DNA from: a virus
Strand: one strand, 5' to 3'
Length of the DNA stretch: 31,142 nt
Virus record (IMG/VR): IMGVR_UViG_3300036398_000901
Coordinates: 1 to 31,142 of that record
Shown here: positions 1 through 5,871 of the stretch, piece after piece
How positions within the stretch are numbered: position 1 is the first letter of the stretch
How the letters are laid out: every line of letters begins with the position of its first letter
Notes under the pieces: model-generated
The model's input: the letters and a program-made list of their open reading frames with translations, nothing else
What the model was told of the DNA's origin: nothing
Database searches by the model: none
Made by a program: the position numbers and the translations under genes

Positions 1-313
1 AAGGCTGCTCCTCCAGCCGCTCAGCAGCCTGCAGGAAGTCCTCGCCATCCTGCGGCCCCAACTGCATCCCGCACCATCTGTGCACGGTGGTCCCGCCCAC
101 GTTCAGCGCGGCAATGCCTGTCGGGGCCGTGATAGCCACGTCCCGGACTCCTTCCACCCTGCTCAGGAACTCCCGCAGCAGCGTGGACTTGCCGGTGCCC
201 GCCTGCCCTGTGAGGAAGACGTTCCCGAAGGATTTTGCCCAGACCATGAAGCGGTCCTCGGGCGTCGGATCGAAGTCGTCCTCGATCACATGGACAGACG
301 GGCTTGTAGTCAT
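1..313 (-). CDS. PIF1/RecD2-like DNA helicase, N-terminal part (cut by window edge)
   Basis: The start codon is ATG at 313-311, and 104 codons are visible before the frame leaves the window. Residues 36-43 read GQAGTGKS, a Walker A P-loop. About 20 residues later comes TAPTGIAALNVGGTTVHRW (62-80), the motif Ia region typical of the PIF1 branch of superfamily 1 helicases. Known members unwind DNA 5'-3' using ATP in replication and recombination. The gene starts 4 nt after the stop of the exonuclease gene at 318-980, so the two are probably co-translated. The remaining helicase motifs lie outside the window, so the exact subfamily (PIF1, Dda or RecD2) cannot be settled. Confidence 0.88.
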   Translation of the reverse strand, partial: MTTSPSVHVIEDDFDPTPEDRFMVWAKSFGNVFLTGQAGTGKSTLLREFLSRVEGVRDVAITAPTGIAALNVGGTTVHRWCGMQLGPQDGEDFLQAAERLEEQP

Positions 314-317
314 CGGA

Positions 318-980
318 TCAGTAGGTCGGGATGAGGATGTCGGAGACCTTCTGCGTGAGTTCCACGTCGCGCAGGCAGTAGGCAATAGCAGCCTCGCGGT
401 CGGTCTTGAAGAGCTCGTGGAAGTGCGCCCCGTTGCCGGCCTTGTCGCCCAGCCCGAGGTGCCTCGAGATCGCAGCAAGACTGCCGTGCGCCCGGCTGTC
501 GCCTAGCTGCCACACCTCGCGCAGATCCACGATCAGGTCGGTCCAATACCTGCCGTTGCGCATCCAGTATGGCACGGTGATCCGGTGCTTCCAGGACCGC
601 TTGAACAGGAACGGCAGGTCGAACGGCTTGGTATTGAATCCGATCAACTGCGGCTTGCGCTCGAAGCTATCGAGCATCGACCAGAACTGCAGCAGCATGG
701 CCTTCTCGCCATCCGTATCGGCGCAGAGCACCGCAGGCTGCTCATGCTCGACACGGTATCCGATGGCCAGCACCTGGCCGCTCAAGGCATCCAGTGCTGC
801 GTTCTTGATGTAGTCGCTGACGTGGTTCTCCTCGGCCCGCTGGATCTTCTCCGCGATGATGTCCGGGTTCTTGATGTTGCCCAGCTTGACCGCAGCAGGG
901 TCAAACGGTGGGATGACCAGCTCCGCAATAGGGAGCGGTCCTGTCTCGATGTCGAAGTAAATACGTGGGTTTGCTGGCAT
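318..980 (-). CDS. DEDD-type 3'-5' exonuclease (DnaQ-like fold)
   Basis: This 220-residue protein has the three Exo motifs of the DEDDy family. Motif I is FDIET (D10, E12), motif II is IGFNTKPFDLPFL with D121, and motif III is YCLRD with Y201 and D205. The family removes nucleotides from 3' ends using two metal ions. In phages such stand-alone proteins act in proofreading or recombination. The length fits a single exonuclease domain with no polymerase attached. The ATG at 980 follows a 102-nt non-coding gap after the regulator gene at 1083-1484, so this exonuclease-helicase pair may be its own expression unit. An AT-rich stretch (TTTTAGTATT) lies directly before the ATG; whether it is a promoter is not shown. 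Confidence 0.88.
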   Translation of the reverse strand: MPANPRIYFDIETGPLPIAELVIPPFDPAAVKLGNIKNPDIIAEKIQRAEENHVSDYIKNAALDALSGQVLAIGYRVEHEQPAVLCADTDGEKAMLLQFWSMLDSFERKPQLIGFNTKPFDLPFLFKRSWKHRITVPYWMRNGRYWTDLIVDLREVWQLGDSRAHGSLAAISRHLGLGDKAGNGAHFHELFKTDREAAIAYCLRDVELTQKVSDILIPTY

Positions 981-1052
981 AATACTAAAACGGTTTGGAT
1001 TGGTAGTTGTGCGTTTGTCAGCGGATGCGCACCCCCCGCTTGTCCATGAGTC

Positions 1053-1075
1053 CCCAGCAGCAACGGGCTGCCGGG
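1053..1075. other. Intergenic hairpin in the 981-1082 gap
   Basis: The arms CCCAGCAGC and GCTGCCGGG form a 9-bp stem with one wobble pair around a 5-nt loop. It sits in the 102-nt gap between the regulator gene and the exonuclease gene. No U-tract follows on the minus strand, so it is not a typical intrinsic terminator. It could be an attenuator or an RNA processing site. The gap also holds a nine-codon ATG frame on the minus strand (about 1048-1019) that I do not call a gene. Confidence 0.35.
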
Positions 1076-1082
1076 AAAGTTG

Positions 1083-1484
1083 TCAGATCTGGTTCCCGCA
1101 GTGCGGGCACAGCTTGGGTTCTTTGGGCCGCTTCAGGAGCACCGGCACGGCCAGCCACTCGCAGATCTCGGAGTAGGACTTCCACCCGAAGCCTGTGACG
1201 GCATTGGGATGCAGGTGCCCGGACGTATACAGGCTCAGGGCCTCGCTCTTATCCTTCACCGCCATGCGGTCCAGAATATTGAAGGTGCGCGTGGTGAAGG
1301 GCCAGCCCCACTGCGCCTGGATCTCGGCCTTGATCTTGGCCGCCTGCGAGATCTGGCTGATGCGCTGCTTGGTCAGGCCCATGACCTCGCCGATCTGTGT
1401 GATGCTCTTGCCCTCGGCCCTCATCTGCATGACCTCGGGGATGAGGTGGGCCACCTTGGTGTACTTCTTCTTGGTCGGGTTCAT
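1083..1484 (-). CDS. Helix-turn-helix DNA-binding protein with alphaCTD-like segment and CPHCG tail
   Basis: This 133-residue protein has three visible parts. Residues 24-50 (GKSITQIGEVMGLTKQRISQ and following) form a clear helix-turn-helix like sigma region 4 or TrpR-type domains. Residues 60-113 (WPFTTRTFNIL ... GFGWKSYSEICEWL) resemble the helix-hairpin-helix of the RNA polymerase alpha C-terminal domain. The C-terminus has a single Cys pair, CPHCG (126-130), which is only half of a usual zinc ribbon. The domain mix suggests a transcription regulator that contacts DNA and perhaps RNA polymerase; this is inference. The ATG at 1484 lies 3 nt, in frame, after the stop of the upstream gene. 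Confidence 0.7.
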   Translation of the reverse strand: MNPTKKKYTKVAHLIPEVMQMRAEGKSITQIGEVMGLTKQRISQISQAAKIKAEIQAQWGWPFTTRTFNILDRMAVKDKSEALSLYTSGHLHPNAVTGFGWKSYSEICEWLAVPVLLKRPKEPKLCPHCGNQI

Positions 1485-1487
1485 GGC

Positions 1488-2270
1488 TCAGTAGGGGAGG
1501 TCGTCCTGCTCCACTTTAACCTGGGCTTCCTCGTCAGCCTTGAACTTGGCCTGGTACCACACCAGGCCGTTGATCAGGCGCTTGTCGTCCGCGCTCTGCT
1601 TGACCTCGGCCCGGGCCTTGGGCAGCCAGTGCTCGATCAGGCTCGTGATGCTCTCCTCGGTCAGCTCCCGGAGCTCGATGCCCTTGTGCTTCCCGACATG
1701 GACCTTGACCTTGGACGCATCGTCCGCCGGAGGCTGTCCACCGCCCGAGGTCTTGCGGAAACTCGAGTCGCCCGTTGCCGGCGCTGCCTTGCCCTCGGCT
1801 CCATCCTTCGCAGGCCGGTCCTGCAGCCGCACCCACAGCCCGCTCGCTGGCAGCGGCTCGCCTGCCTTGTGCGCCATGATCAACTTGATGTTCGCGTAGG
1901 TCTTGCTCCCGTCCGCGCTCTGCTCGTGCCCAATGACCAGGCTGGCCGGCCGCCCGATGAGGCTCTCCAGATCCAGACTCTTGTTCTCCTGGTCGGTCAA
2001 CTTCCGGCCGAACCAGTCCTTGAGGAACTTGGTCAGCGCCGCCTTCTCATGCAGGCTGGGCACCATGGGCTTGGTGAACACCACCCAGGGCTGCACCGGG
2101 TCCCTGCTGTCGTCCTGCAGTTCGATCTCGAACGCGAACTTGAACTTCTGCTTCACGCCGTACTCGGTCTCGTACTCCTTCAACGGAGTCACGTCCACGC
2201 ACACGGCCTTGCCGGTGTACTCCGGGCACGGCGCGAAGTCCTTCTTACCGCCTGTTGCACTGATTATCAT
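1488..2270 (-). CDS. OB-like single-stranded DNA-binding / recombination protein candidate
   Basis: The chosen ATG at 2270 gives 260 residues. The longer open frame upstream overlaps the preceding gene and is discarded. Residues 1-135 look like a phage family often annotated as ssDNA-binding or recombination-associated: a beta-rich start, SLHEKAAL (72-79), KFLKDWFGRKLTDQE, LIGRPASLVIGHE, then KTYANI. A Gly/Pro-rich linker (about 155-185) leads to HVGKHKGIELREL (191-203), which resembles the C-terminal segment of ExoX-type nucleases (fGKhKGxxL). The protein ends QDDLPY, very like the acidic C-terminal tip of bacterial SSB (DDDIPF) that recruits partner proteins. Its neighbours are an exonuclease, a helicase and a RuvC-like nuclease, which fits replication or recombination. 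Confidence 0.65.
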   Translation of the reverse strand: MIISATGGKKDFAPCPEYTGKAVCVDVTPLKEYETEYGVKQKFKFAFEIELQDDSRDPVQPWVVFTKPMVPSLHEKAALTKFLKDWFGRKLTDQENKSLDLESLIGRPASLVIGHEQSADGSKTYANIKLIMAHKAGEPLPASGLWVRLQDRPAKDGAEGKAAPATGDSSFRKTSGGGQPPADDASKVKVHVGKHKGIELRELTEESITSLIEHWLPKARAEVKQSADDKRLINGLVWYQAKFKADEEAQVKVEQDDLPY

Positions 2271-2275
2271 ACGTC

Positions 2276-2494
2276 TTACTTTGTGTTGTTGTTGTTGTTG
2301 TGTTGAATCGAGGCCTGCTTTTCGACCTCGGAAATTTGCTGGGCCATGCGCTGGTACTTCGCCCAGTAGTCGGGCCATGCGTTCTTAATCTTGCGCAGGT
2401 TCTCTGGGTCGGCCACCAGGGCTGCGGCACCCAGTTTGCGCACAAACGAGCCGCCGTACTCCATCATCGTCTCGATGACCATGCGATCGTTCAC
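2276..2494 (-). CDS. Small conserved-looking phage protein of unknown function
   Basis: A 72-residue protein starting at GTG 2494, which overlaps the upstream stop as GTGA. The core EYGGSFVRKLGAAALVADPEN followed by AWPDYWAKY matches a pattern I recognise from many phage early regions, with no known function. The C-terminal third is a likely helix (MAQQISEVEKQ). It ends with five consecutive Asn residues encoded by a triplet repeat. The next gene starts 5 nt downstream of its TAA, so it may be translated together with the ssDNA-binding candidate. Confidence 0.7.
   Translation of the reverse strand: MNDRMVIETMMEYGGSFVRKLGAAALVADPENLRKIKNAWPDYWAKYQRMAQQISEVEKQASIQHNNNNNTK
2285..2299 (-). repeat. 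(AAC)5 triplet repeat inside a coding region
   Basis: Five perfect AAC triplets on the minus strand encode Asn 66-70 at the C-terminus of the 72-residue protein. Slippage in units of three would only change the number of Asn residues, not the frame. Confidence 0.9.
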
Positions 2495-2646
2495 TTGCCG
2501 GCCTTTCCCCGCTTGCGCCGCCAGTAGCTGACGTCGTCAACCTTGTAGTCCCGGGCCGCCTTGTAGATCGCGCCGGCCTCCTGCTTGCTGATGCAGTAGA
2601 CGCCGTCGCCCTGCTTGAGTTTCTTGGCCACTGTGTTCTCGCTCAT
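2491..2646 (-). CDS. Small basic protein, unknown function
   Basis: A 51-residue protein beginning MSENTVAKKLKQGDG. The ATG at 2646 overlaps the upstream stop as ATGA, which decides this start over a longer frame. The protein is Lys/Arg-rich, with QEAGAIYKAARDYKVDD in the middle and a very basic end (WRRKRGKAGK). That suggests nucleic-acid binding, but no named family was recognised. It lies between two other tiny genes in the overlapping chain. Confidence 0.6.
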   Translation of the reverse strand: MSENTVAKKLKQGDGVYCISKQEAGAIYKAARDYKVDDVSYWRRKRGKAGK

Positions 2647-2843
2647 GCTGTTGGTTGGATGATGAAGTCGAAGTTGTTCTGCCAGGTGTCGCACAGCCTG
2701 TTGTAGGTGTCGTTCTTGATGCGCCAAGTCCGAGGGTCCCGGGTGGCGCCGGTGTGTCTGCAGCGGATCCGAACGTCGATGTTCTGAATGGCCGTGTTCC
2801 GCATGTGATGGTCGGGCGGCAGTTCGTGCAGTTTGGTGATCAT
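2643..2843 (-). CDS. Small hypothetical protein
   Basis: A 66-residue protein with ATG at 2843 in an ATGA overlap with the preceding gene. It is rich in Arg, His and Asp (PPDHHMRN, RIRCRHTG, RDPRTWRIKNDTYNRL). There is no membrane segment and no recognised fold. Its place in the unbroken chain of 4-nt overlaps is the main support that it is real. Confidence 0.6.
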   Translation of the reverse strand: MITKLHELPPDHHMRNTAIQNIDVRIRCRHTGATRDPRTWRIKNDTYNRLCDTWQNNFDFIIQPTA

Positions 2844-3013
2844 GGTTTCAACGCCTCAACAGCGATCTGGGATTCGGTCGAGCGGTTGCCGCGATAGTCT
2901 TGGTTGGCGATCCTGCGGAGCGCAGCCTCCAGGTGCGCGATCCGCTCCTTAGCCTCCTGTAGTTCCTTGTAGGTCTTCACTGCGTCGATGGTTCTCATTT
3001 CTTCGATGGTCAC
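2840..3013 (-). CDS. Short coiled-coil protein, unknown function
   Basis: A 57-residue protein found by following the overlaps: GTG at 3013 forms GTGA with the upstream stop, and TGA at 2842-2840 overlaps the next ATG. The middle (YKELQEAKERIAHLEAAL) has heptad-like Leu/Ala spacing. The tail DYRGNRSTESQIAVEAL is a pattern seen in small phage proteins. It follows two coiled-coil genes and shares their charged helical style. Confidence 0.65.
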   Translation of the reverse strand: MTIEEMRTIDAVKTYKELQEAKERIAHLEAALRRIANQDYRGNRSTESQIAVEALKP

Positions 3014-3210
3014 AGCTTCCCCTCCTTCTCATTCCACAGCAGCAGATCGGCTCGCAATGCGTCGTTCTCCTGCTCCAGCCGCTTGATGCGCTCATTGGCC
3101 GATTTAAGTTCGCGTTCGAGTTCTGCTGAAAATGCTCCCCAAGCGTGGAGAGGATTCTCACAGCCATTGTCATAACAGTTGAAAGATTCCGTCCTCGGTG
3201 TGTCACTCAC
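3010..3210 (-). CDS. Coiled-coil protein, tandem paralogue of the gene at 3207-3479
   Basis: A 66-residue protein starting at GTG 3210 (GTGA overlap); longer frames upstream are shadows. It starts MSDTPRTES, and residues after about 30 form a coiled coil (LERELKSANERIKRLEQE). The preceding gene also starts MSDTP and contains LERELTAAN and RIKRLEE. A 21-nt stretch is identical in both, so this is a duplicated pair. The function is unknown. The short segment CYDNGCENPLH with two Cys precedes the coil. Confidence 0.65.
   Translation of the reverse strand: MSDTPRTESFNCYDNGCENPLHAWGAFSAELERELKSANERIKRLEQENDALRADLLLWNEKEGKL
3073..3093 (-). repeat. 21-nt direct repeat, copy 1 (coding RIKRLE)
   Basis: Identical on the same strand to 3312-3332. 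It encodes the ERIKRLE segment of the coiled coil in the 66-residue gene and supports duplication of these neighbouring genes. Confidence 0.85.
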
Positions 3211-3479
3211 AGCTTGGCCTCCTTGGCTTTGTGCCATTGCGAAGCCATAGACGACCCGCCGCCCAAGTTCCTTGGGTCTAACAGCCATGCAGCCATCTCG
3301 TTTCCCGCCTCCTCCAGCCGCTTGATGCGCTCTTGTAACCGCAGGTTCTGCTCATCAAGCAATTGCTGCTGCCGGATGATTGTATTGGCTGCGGTGAGTT
3401 CGCGTTCCAACCTCCTGCACAGCATACCGAGTTCGGCCACGTTGTGCGGTGTTGAGTCTGATATTGGGGTATCGCTCAT
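3207..3479 (-). CDS. Coiled-coil protein, unknown function
   Basis: A 90-residue protein; ATG at 3479 overlaps the upstream stop as ATGA. After the MSDTPISDSTPHN start it is predicted by eye to be largely helical with long coiled-coil stretches (RRLERELTAAN, LQERIKRLEEAG). The tail is Gly/Ser-rich, followed by a charged end. It is a paralogue of the gene immediately downstream. Short coiled-coil proteins of this kind are common in phage early regions, but their roles are generally unknown. Confidence 0.65.
   Translation of the reverse strand: MSDTPISDSTPHNVAELGMLCRRLERELTAANTIIRQQQLLDEQNLRLQERIKRLEEAGNEMAAWLLDPRNLGGGSSMASQWHKAKEAKL
3312..3332 (-). repeat. 21-nt direct repeat, copy 2 (coding RIKRLE)
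   Basis: Second copy of the repeat at 3073-3093, lying in the same codon register within the 90-residue paralogue. Confidence 0.85.
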
Positions 3480-3835
3480 TTGCACTCCTTCCATTTGCCA
3501 ATCGTGCGGAGGAAAGCCTCTGCTCGTTGGGCTGCGGTTGCGTTGTATATGAAAAACATATGCTCTTTCGGTGGTCCTTGATCAACAACAGACATCAACA
3601 CTTCATTGTAATGTGACCAGTATTGTGCGCCTATTAAAAGAATAGCCTCGTGCATGGCGTTGAGGTCGTTGAGATAGTCGGGAATTGAATTATGGGTGAC
3701 AAGTTTTCCCTCTGGCGCAATGACAAATTGGTAGGCAAATTCCCATCCTACCGTGGCGGCTATTTGATCTGCATGTCCATTGCATTTCCACCCACACGCT
3801 TCTGCGATGGCTATGCGTTGTTGTTCTGGTGTCAT
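3476..3835 (-). CDS. Conserved-looking phage early protein, unknown function
   Basis: A 119-residue protein beginning MTPEQQRIAIAEACGWK, with ATG at 3835 in an ATGA overlap. The segment SIPDYLNDLNAMHEAI and the ending TAAQRAEAFLRTIGKWKE match a recurrent phage and prophage protein pattern whose function is not known to me. The coding sequence is visibly more AT-rich than the structural genes, which suggests a different origin. No catalytic motif is evident. Confidence 0.7.
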   Translation of the reverse strand: MTPEQQRIAIAEACGWKCNGHADQIAATVGWEFAYQFVIAPEGKLVTHNSIPDYLNDLNAMHEAILLIGAQYWSHYNEVLMSVVDQGPPKEHMFFIYNATAAQRAEAFLRTIGKWKECK

Positions 3836-4059
3836 TTCGCCTCCCTCGCTTTGAGTAATGCGTCGGCTATTTCGTAAGCCATAATCGCGCTCTGGTTTAT
3901 GTTGTTGTACCATCCCACTTCATTGATTGCCTTCGCCGCGAAGTAGTCGCGGAGGGTCATGCCGGGGAACTTGCGAGTGTCGCATACTTCACCGTTGCAG
4001 CGTATTTGTTCCTCACATGGAAACGCCGGTCCTCCGTTGTCGATTGGTTGGTTGCTCAT
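3832..4059 (-). CDS. DYFAAKA-type small phage protein
   Basis: A 75-residue protein with the signature GMTLRDYFAAKAI followed by an AYEIADALLKARE helix, a combination common in phage and prophage early regions and of unknown function. Three Cys in the first third (PCEEQIRCNGEVC) could bind metal or form a small knuckle. ATG at 4059 overlaps the preceding stop. Confidence 0.72.
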   Translation of the reverse strand: MSNQPIDNGGPAFPCEEQIRCNGEVCDTRKFPGMTLRDYFAAKAINEVGWYNNINQSAIMAYEIADALLKAREAK

Positions 4060-4214
4060 TTGGTTTTCTTTCCTTCCAAGTACTCACTGACCGCTTCATC
4101 TGCTACGTATTGCAGCTTATAGCCTTTGCGCTTTGCGTATTCTTTGAGTCGCTTGTGCGTGTCGTCACTAACGACAAACATCTTGGCAACGGGACGTTTG
4201 GGTTTGGGTTTCAT
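4056..4214 (-). CDS. Small ribbon-helix-helix-like protein (paralogue of 4887-5024)
   Basis: A 52-residue protein, ATG at 4214 in ATGA overlap. After a basic N-terminus (KPKPKRP) comes a strand-like AKMFVVS, then DTHKRLKEYAKRKG and YKLQYVADEAVSEYL. This fits the strand-helix-helix order of CopG/Arc-type ribbon-helix-helix regulators. The second copy, 700 nt upstream in transcription, aligns without gaps over about 29 residues, with THK, KLQ and VAD conserved. The likely role is DNA binding; the operator is unknown. Confidence 0.65.
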   Translation of the reverse strand: MKPKPKRPVAKMFVVSDDTHKRLKEYAKRKGYKLQYVADEAVSEYLEGKKTK

Positions 4215-4438
4215 CGCTTGTACTCCTTGATGATCTGGGCCACGAACCGGCGCTTGCAGCCGATGGCCCGGGCCACGGTGTCGGTGTCGGCACCGTTATC
4301 CCACAGCCGGTAGGCCAGCTCGCTGTCGAAGGCCTCGACCGGCTGCGCCCAGTTCCTCGACAATTCCCTGGCCTTGGGCTCCGGGAATGAGATCCAGCCC
4401 GCGGCCACGGCGCTGGTGATGGTCTTCTTGGTGATCAC
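4211..4438 (-). CDS. Small helix-turn-helix protein
   Basis: GTG at 4438 overlaps the RuvC-like gene's stop (GTGA) and gives 75 residues; the longer upstream frame lies inside that gene and is discarded. The C-terminal half, ELAYRLWDNGADTDTVARAI then GCKRRFVAQIIKEYKR, has the spacing of a helix-turn-helix of the Hin/resolvase or MarR-like kind. The N-terminal half carries no recognised motif. Expected to bind DNA, with the target unknown. Confidence 0.65.
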   Translation of the reverse strand: MITKKTITSAVAAGWISFPEPKARELSRNWAQPVEAFDSELAYRLWDNGADTDTVARAIGCKRRFVAQIIKEYKR

Positions 4439-4890
4439 TTGAGGCCCTCCGCAATCATAGCGTGCTCGAGGATCAGCACGGCGTCCGCGGTCTTCAGTGT
4501 GATCACCTGGCGAGGCTGTCGCTGCTGCGCGATACCCTTCAGGTGGCTCTTCCATTTGGCGCCGTGGGTCGCCTTGGTGCCGGCCCCGATTGTCTTCTGC
4601 CAGCGCTGCGGCGGCACCTCGATCACCCGAGTCTTCGAGGCTGCGATCAGGCCGTGTAAAAATCCGACGTTGTAGCCAAAATTGAACATCGAAGAGCCCG
4701 GGGCGCCCTTGCCGCCGACGTAACCGCCGACCTTCTCGATGTAGACCACGTCGCTGATCGCCAACCTGTCGGTCACCAGGATGCTGATGTCCTGGTCGGT
4801 GGTTGGCATACTGTTGAGGATGACCCCCGAGGGCCCGAGGTAGGCCAGGCCGCCGCTCATGCCCGGGTCGATGGCAAGAATCCTGGTCAC
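4435..4890 (-). CDS. RuvC-like Holliday-junction endonuclease
   Basis: A 151-residue protein with an RNase H-like core. ILAIDPGMSGGLAYL carries the first acidic residue (D8), VYIEKVGG the second (E52), and KTADAVLILEHA near the C-terminus a third (D136). The middle segment PPQRWQKTIG is typical of phage RuvC-like resolvases. The family cuts branched DNA, usually to resolve recombination intermediates or debranch DNA before packaging. GTG at 4890 overlaps the preceding stop as GTGA. The flanking small DNA-binding proteins and the downstream exonuclease and helicase suit a recombination module. Confidence 0.85.
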   Translation of the reverse strand: MTRILAIDPGMSGGLAYLGPSGVILNSMPTTDQDISILVTDRLAISDVVYIEKVGGYVGGKGAPGSSMFNFGYNVGFLHGLIAASKTRVIEVPPQRWQKTIGAGTKATHGAKWKSHLKGIAQQRQPRQVITLKTADAVLILEHAMIAEGLK

Positions 4891-5024
4891 TTGGCAGCCT
4901 TTCTTAGCCAGGCGGCAATCGCCTTGTCGGCCACGGCCTGCAGTTTGAGGCCGGCGGCGAGGCAGTAGTCGCGCAGGGCCTTGTGGGTGGTGGGTGTCAC
5001 GTTGATGGTTTTCGGTTTGGTCAT
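4887..5024 (-). CDS. Very small ribbon-helix-helix-like protein (paralogue of 4056-4214)
   Basis: A 45-residue protein revealed by its ATGA overlap at 5024 and its GTGA overlap at the other end. KTINVTPTTHKALRDYCLAA and GLKLQAVADKAIAAWL show the strand-helix-helix order of a minimal CopG-like domain. It shares THK, LKLQ/YKLQ and VAD positions with the 52-residue copy. Two such proteins flanking the RuvC-like and HTH genes suggest local duplication. Confidence 0.62.
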   Translation of the reverse strand: MTKPKTINVTPTTHKALRDYCLAAGLKLQAVADKAIAAWLRKAAK

Positions 5025-5353
5025 TTCAGTTGCTTCTTAACCTTGGCCCAGTAGGCCTCGGTGGCAGATTTGCGGTCTCCGGTAGGACCCCCATTCCAAC
5101 GGCGGGCCAACTGCTCGGTAGTGGCTCCGCGGCCGTAGTGCTTCAGGTAGGCCTCGCAGACTGCACGGGCCGCCACCCTGTTGGTCATGTCTTGGTGCCG
5201 GTAGTGGCTCCCGGTGATCCGGTTCACATCCTGCACCACGCCGCGGTGGATCTGCAGGGGGCCTAGGGCGCGTCCATTGTCGCCGATAGCCTGATCGTTG
5301 CCCGAGGACTCGACGATGATCAGGGCCGAGATGAGGTTGGAGATGGTTGGCAT
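5021..5353 (-). CDS. Lytic transglycosylase-type endolysin (SLT/lysozyme-like)
   Basis: A 110-residue protein showing the transglycosylase pattern: LISALIIVESSGND with catalytic Glu15 in the ES pair, then GRALGPLQIHRGV (equivalent to the GLMQI motif), and late ARRWNGGPTG (equivalent to AYNAGP). The enzyme would cleave the glycan strands of peptidoglycan. No signal peptide is visible, so export would need a holin, and two holin-like genes lie far upstream at 23160-23512. Alternatively it could act during DNA entry, but a free-standing small enzyme fits lysis better. ATG at 5353 lies inside the end of the preceding gene (34-nt overlap). Confidence 0.78.
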   Translation of the reverse strand: MPTISNLISALIIVESSGNDQAIGDNGRALGPLQIHRGVVQDVNRITGSHYRHQDMTNRVAARAVCEAYLKHYGRGATTEQLARRWNGGPTGDRKSATEAYWAKVKKQLK

Positions 5354-5547
5354 TTGATTTTAGTAAAATCCATGTTGGTGTTAATCAGAAACATTGCCGC
5401 TTTAAATTTAAACGTAATTCCATGTTTATCACAGTATCGCTTTGTTTTGGACTTAGCTTTGTCGGGATGTGTAGCACACACTATAAAAAGCTGGCCTTTT
5501 CCATATACCTCAAAGACCCATTTTCCTCTGCTTGGAACCCAATACAT
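5320..5547 (-). CDS. AT-rich small protein, possible AP2-like DNA-binding fold
   Basis: A 75-residue protein that is clearly more AT-rich than its neighbours, which suggests recent arrival. The start YWVPSRGKWVFEVYGKGQLF recalls the first strands of AP2-like domains (W...GKW..), followed by a basic helix (DKAKSKTKRYCDKHG). AP2 domains occur in phages, often with homing endonucleases. The match is by eye and weak. ATG at 5547 is preceded by an AT-rich leader and a 78-nt non-coding gap (5548-5625) with GC-rich inverted segments. Confidence 0.5.
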   Translation of the reverse strand: MYWVPSRGKWVFEVYGKGQLFIVCATHPDKAKSKTKRYCDKHGITFKFKAAMFLINTNMDFTKIKCQPSPTSSRP

Positions 5548-5625
5548 AAATAATGTTTGGCTGTGCGCGTTGGCCAGTCGCGCCCCTGGTTGGGTGGTAT
5601 TGGCCCCACCCGGGCCTAAAGTGTG

Positions 5626-5871
5626 TCAGTCAATGTAACCGCCGCTTGCTTGGTAGTTCTTGCTACGTTCCTGCTGCTTCGCTGTCTGGTAAGTTCCGCC
5701 GGACGTTTCCCAAAGCTGATTCAGGCAAGCCAGTTGTTGTTCAGCAAGTTCAGACGACTTTCCTTCTGACTTTCTACGAGTGATCCGCTCTTGAAGCATA
5801 TCAACCGCGGCGCTGATTGATCCGCTGTTGTCGATCAGTTCATTCGCTGCCGTTAGAATCGCGTTGCTCAT
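5626..5871 (-). CDS. Small helical hypothetical protein
   Basis: An 81-residue protein, predicted by eye to be mostly helical (AILTAANELIDN, AAVDMLQERITRRKSEGKSSELAEQQLACLNQL). It is not recognised. It is the first gene after the largest non-coding gap, so it may lead the early transcription unit. ATG at 5871 has no Shine-Dalgarno sequence, only an A-rich AAAACACC leader. Confidence 0.6.
   Translation of the reverse strand: MSNAILTAANELIDNSGSISAAVDMLQERITRRKSEGKSSELAEQQLACLNQLWETSGGTYQTAKQQERSKNYQASGGYID

Noticed and set aside
1080-2306. 408-codon plus-strand frame opposite the regulator and ssDNA-binding genes
   Set aside because: The minus-strand genes beneath it have clear motifs and coupled starts, while this frame reads as Leu/Gly/Arg-rich noise.
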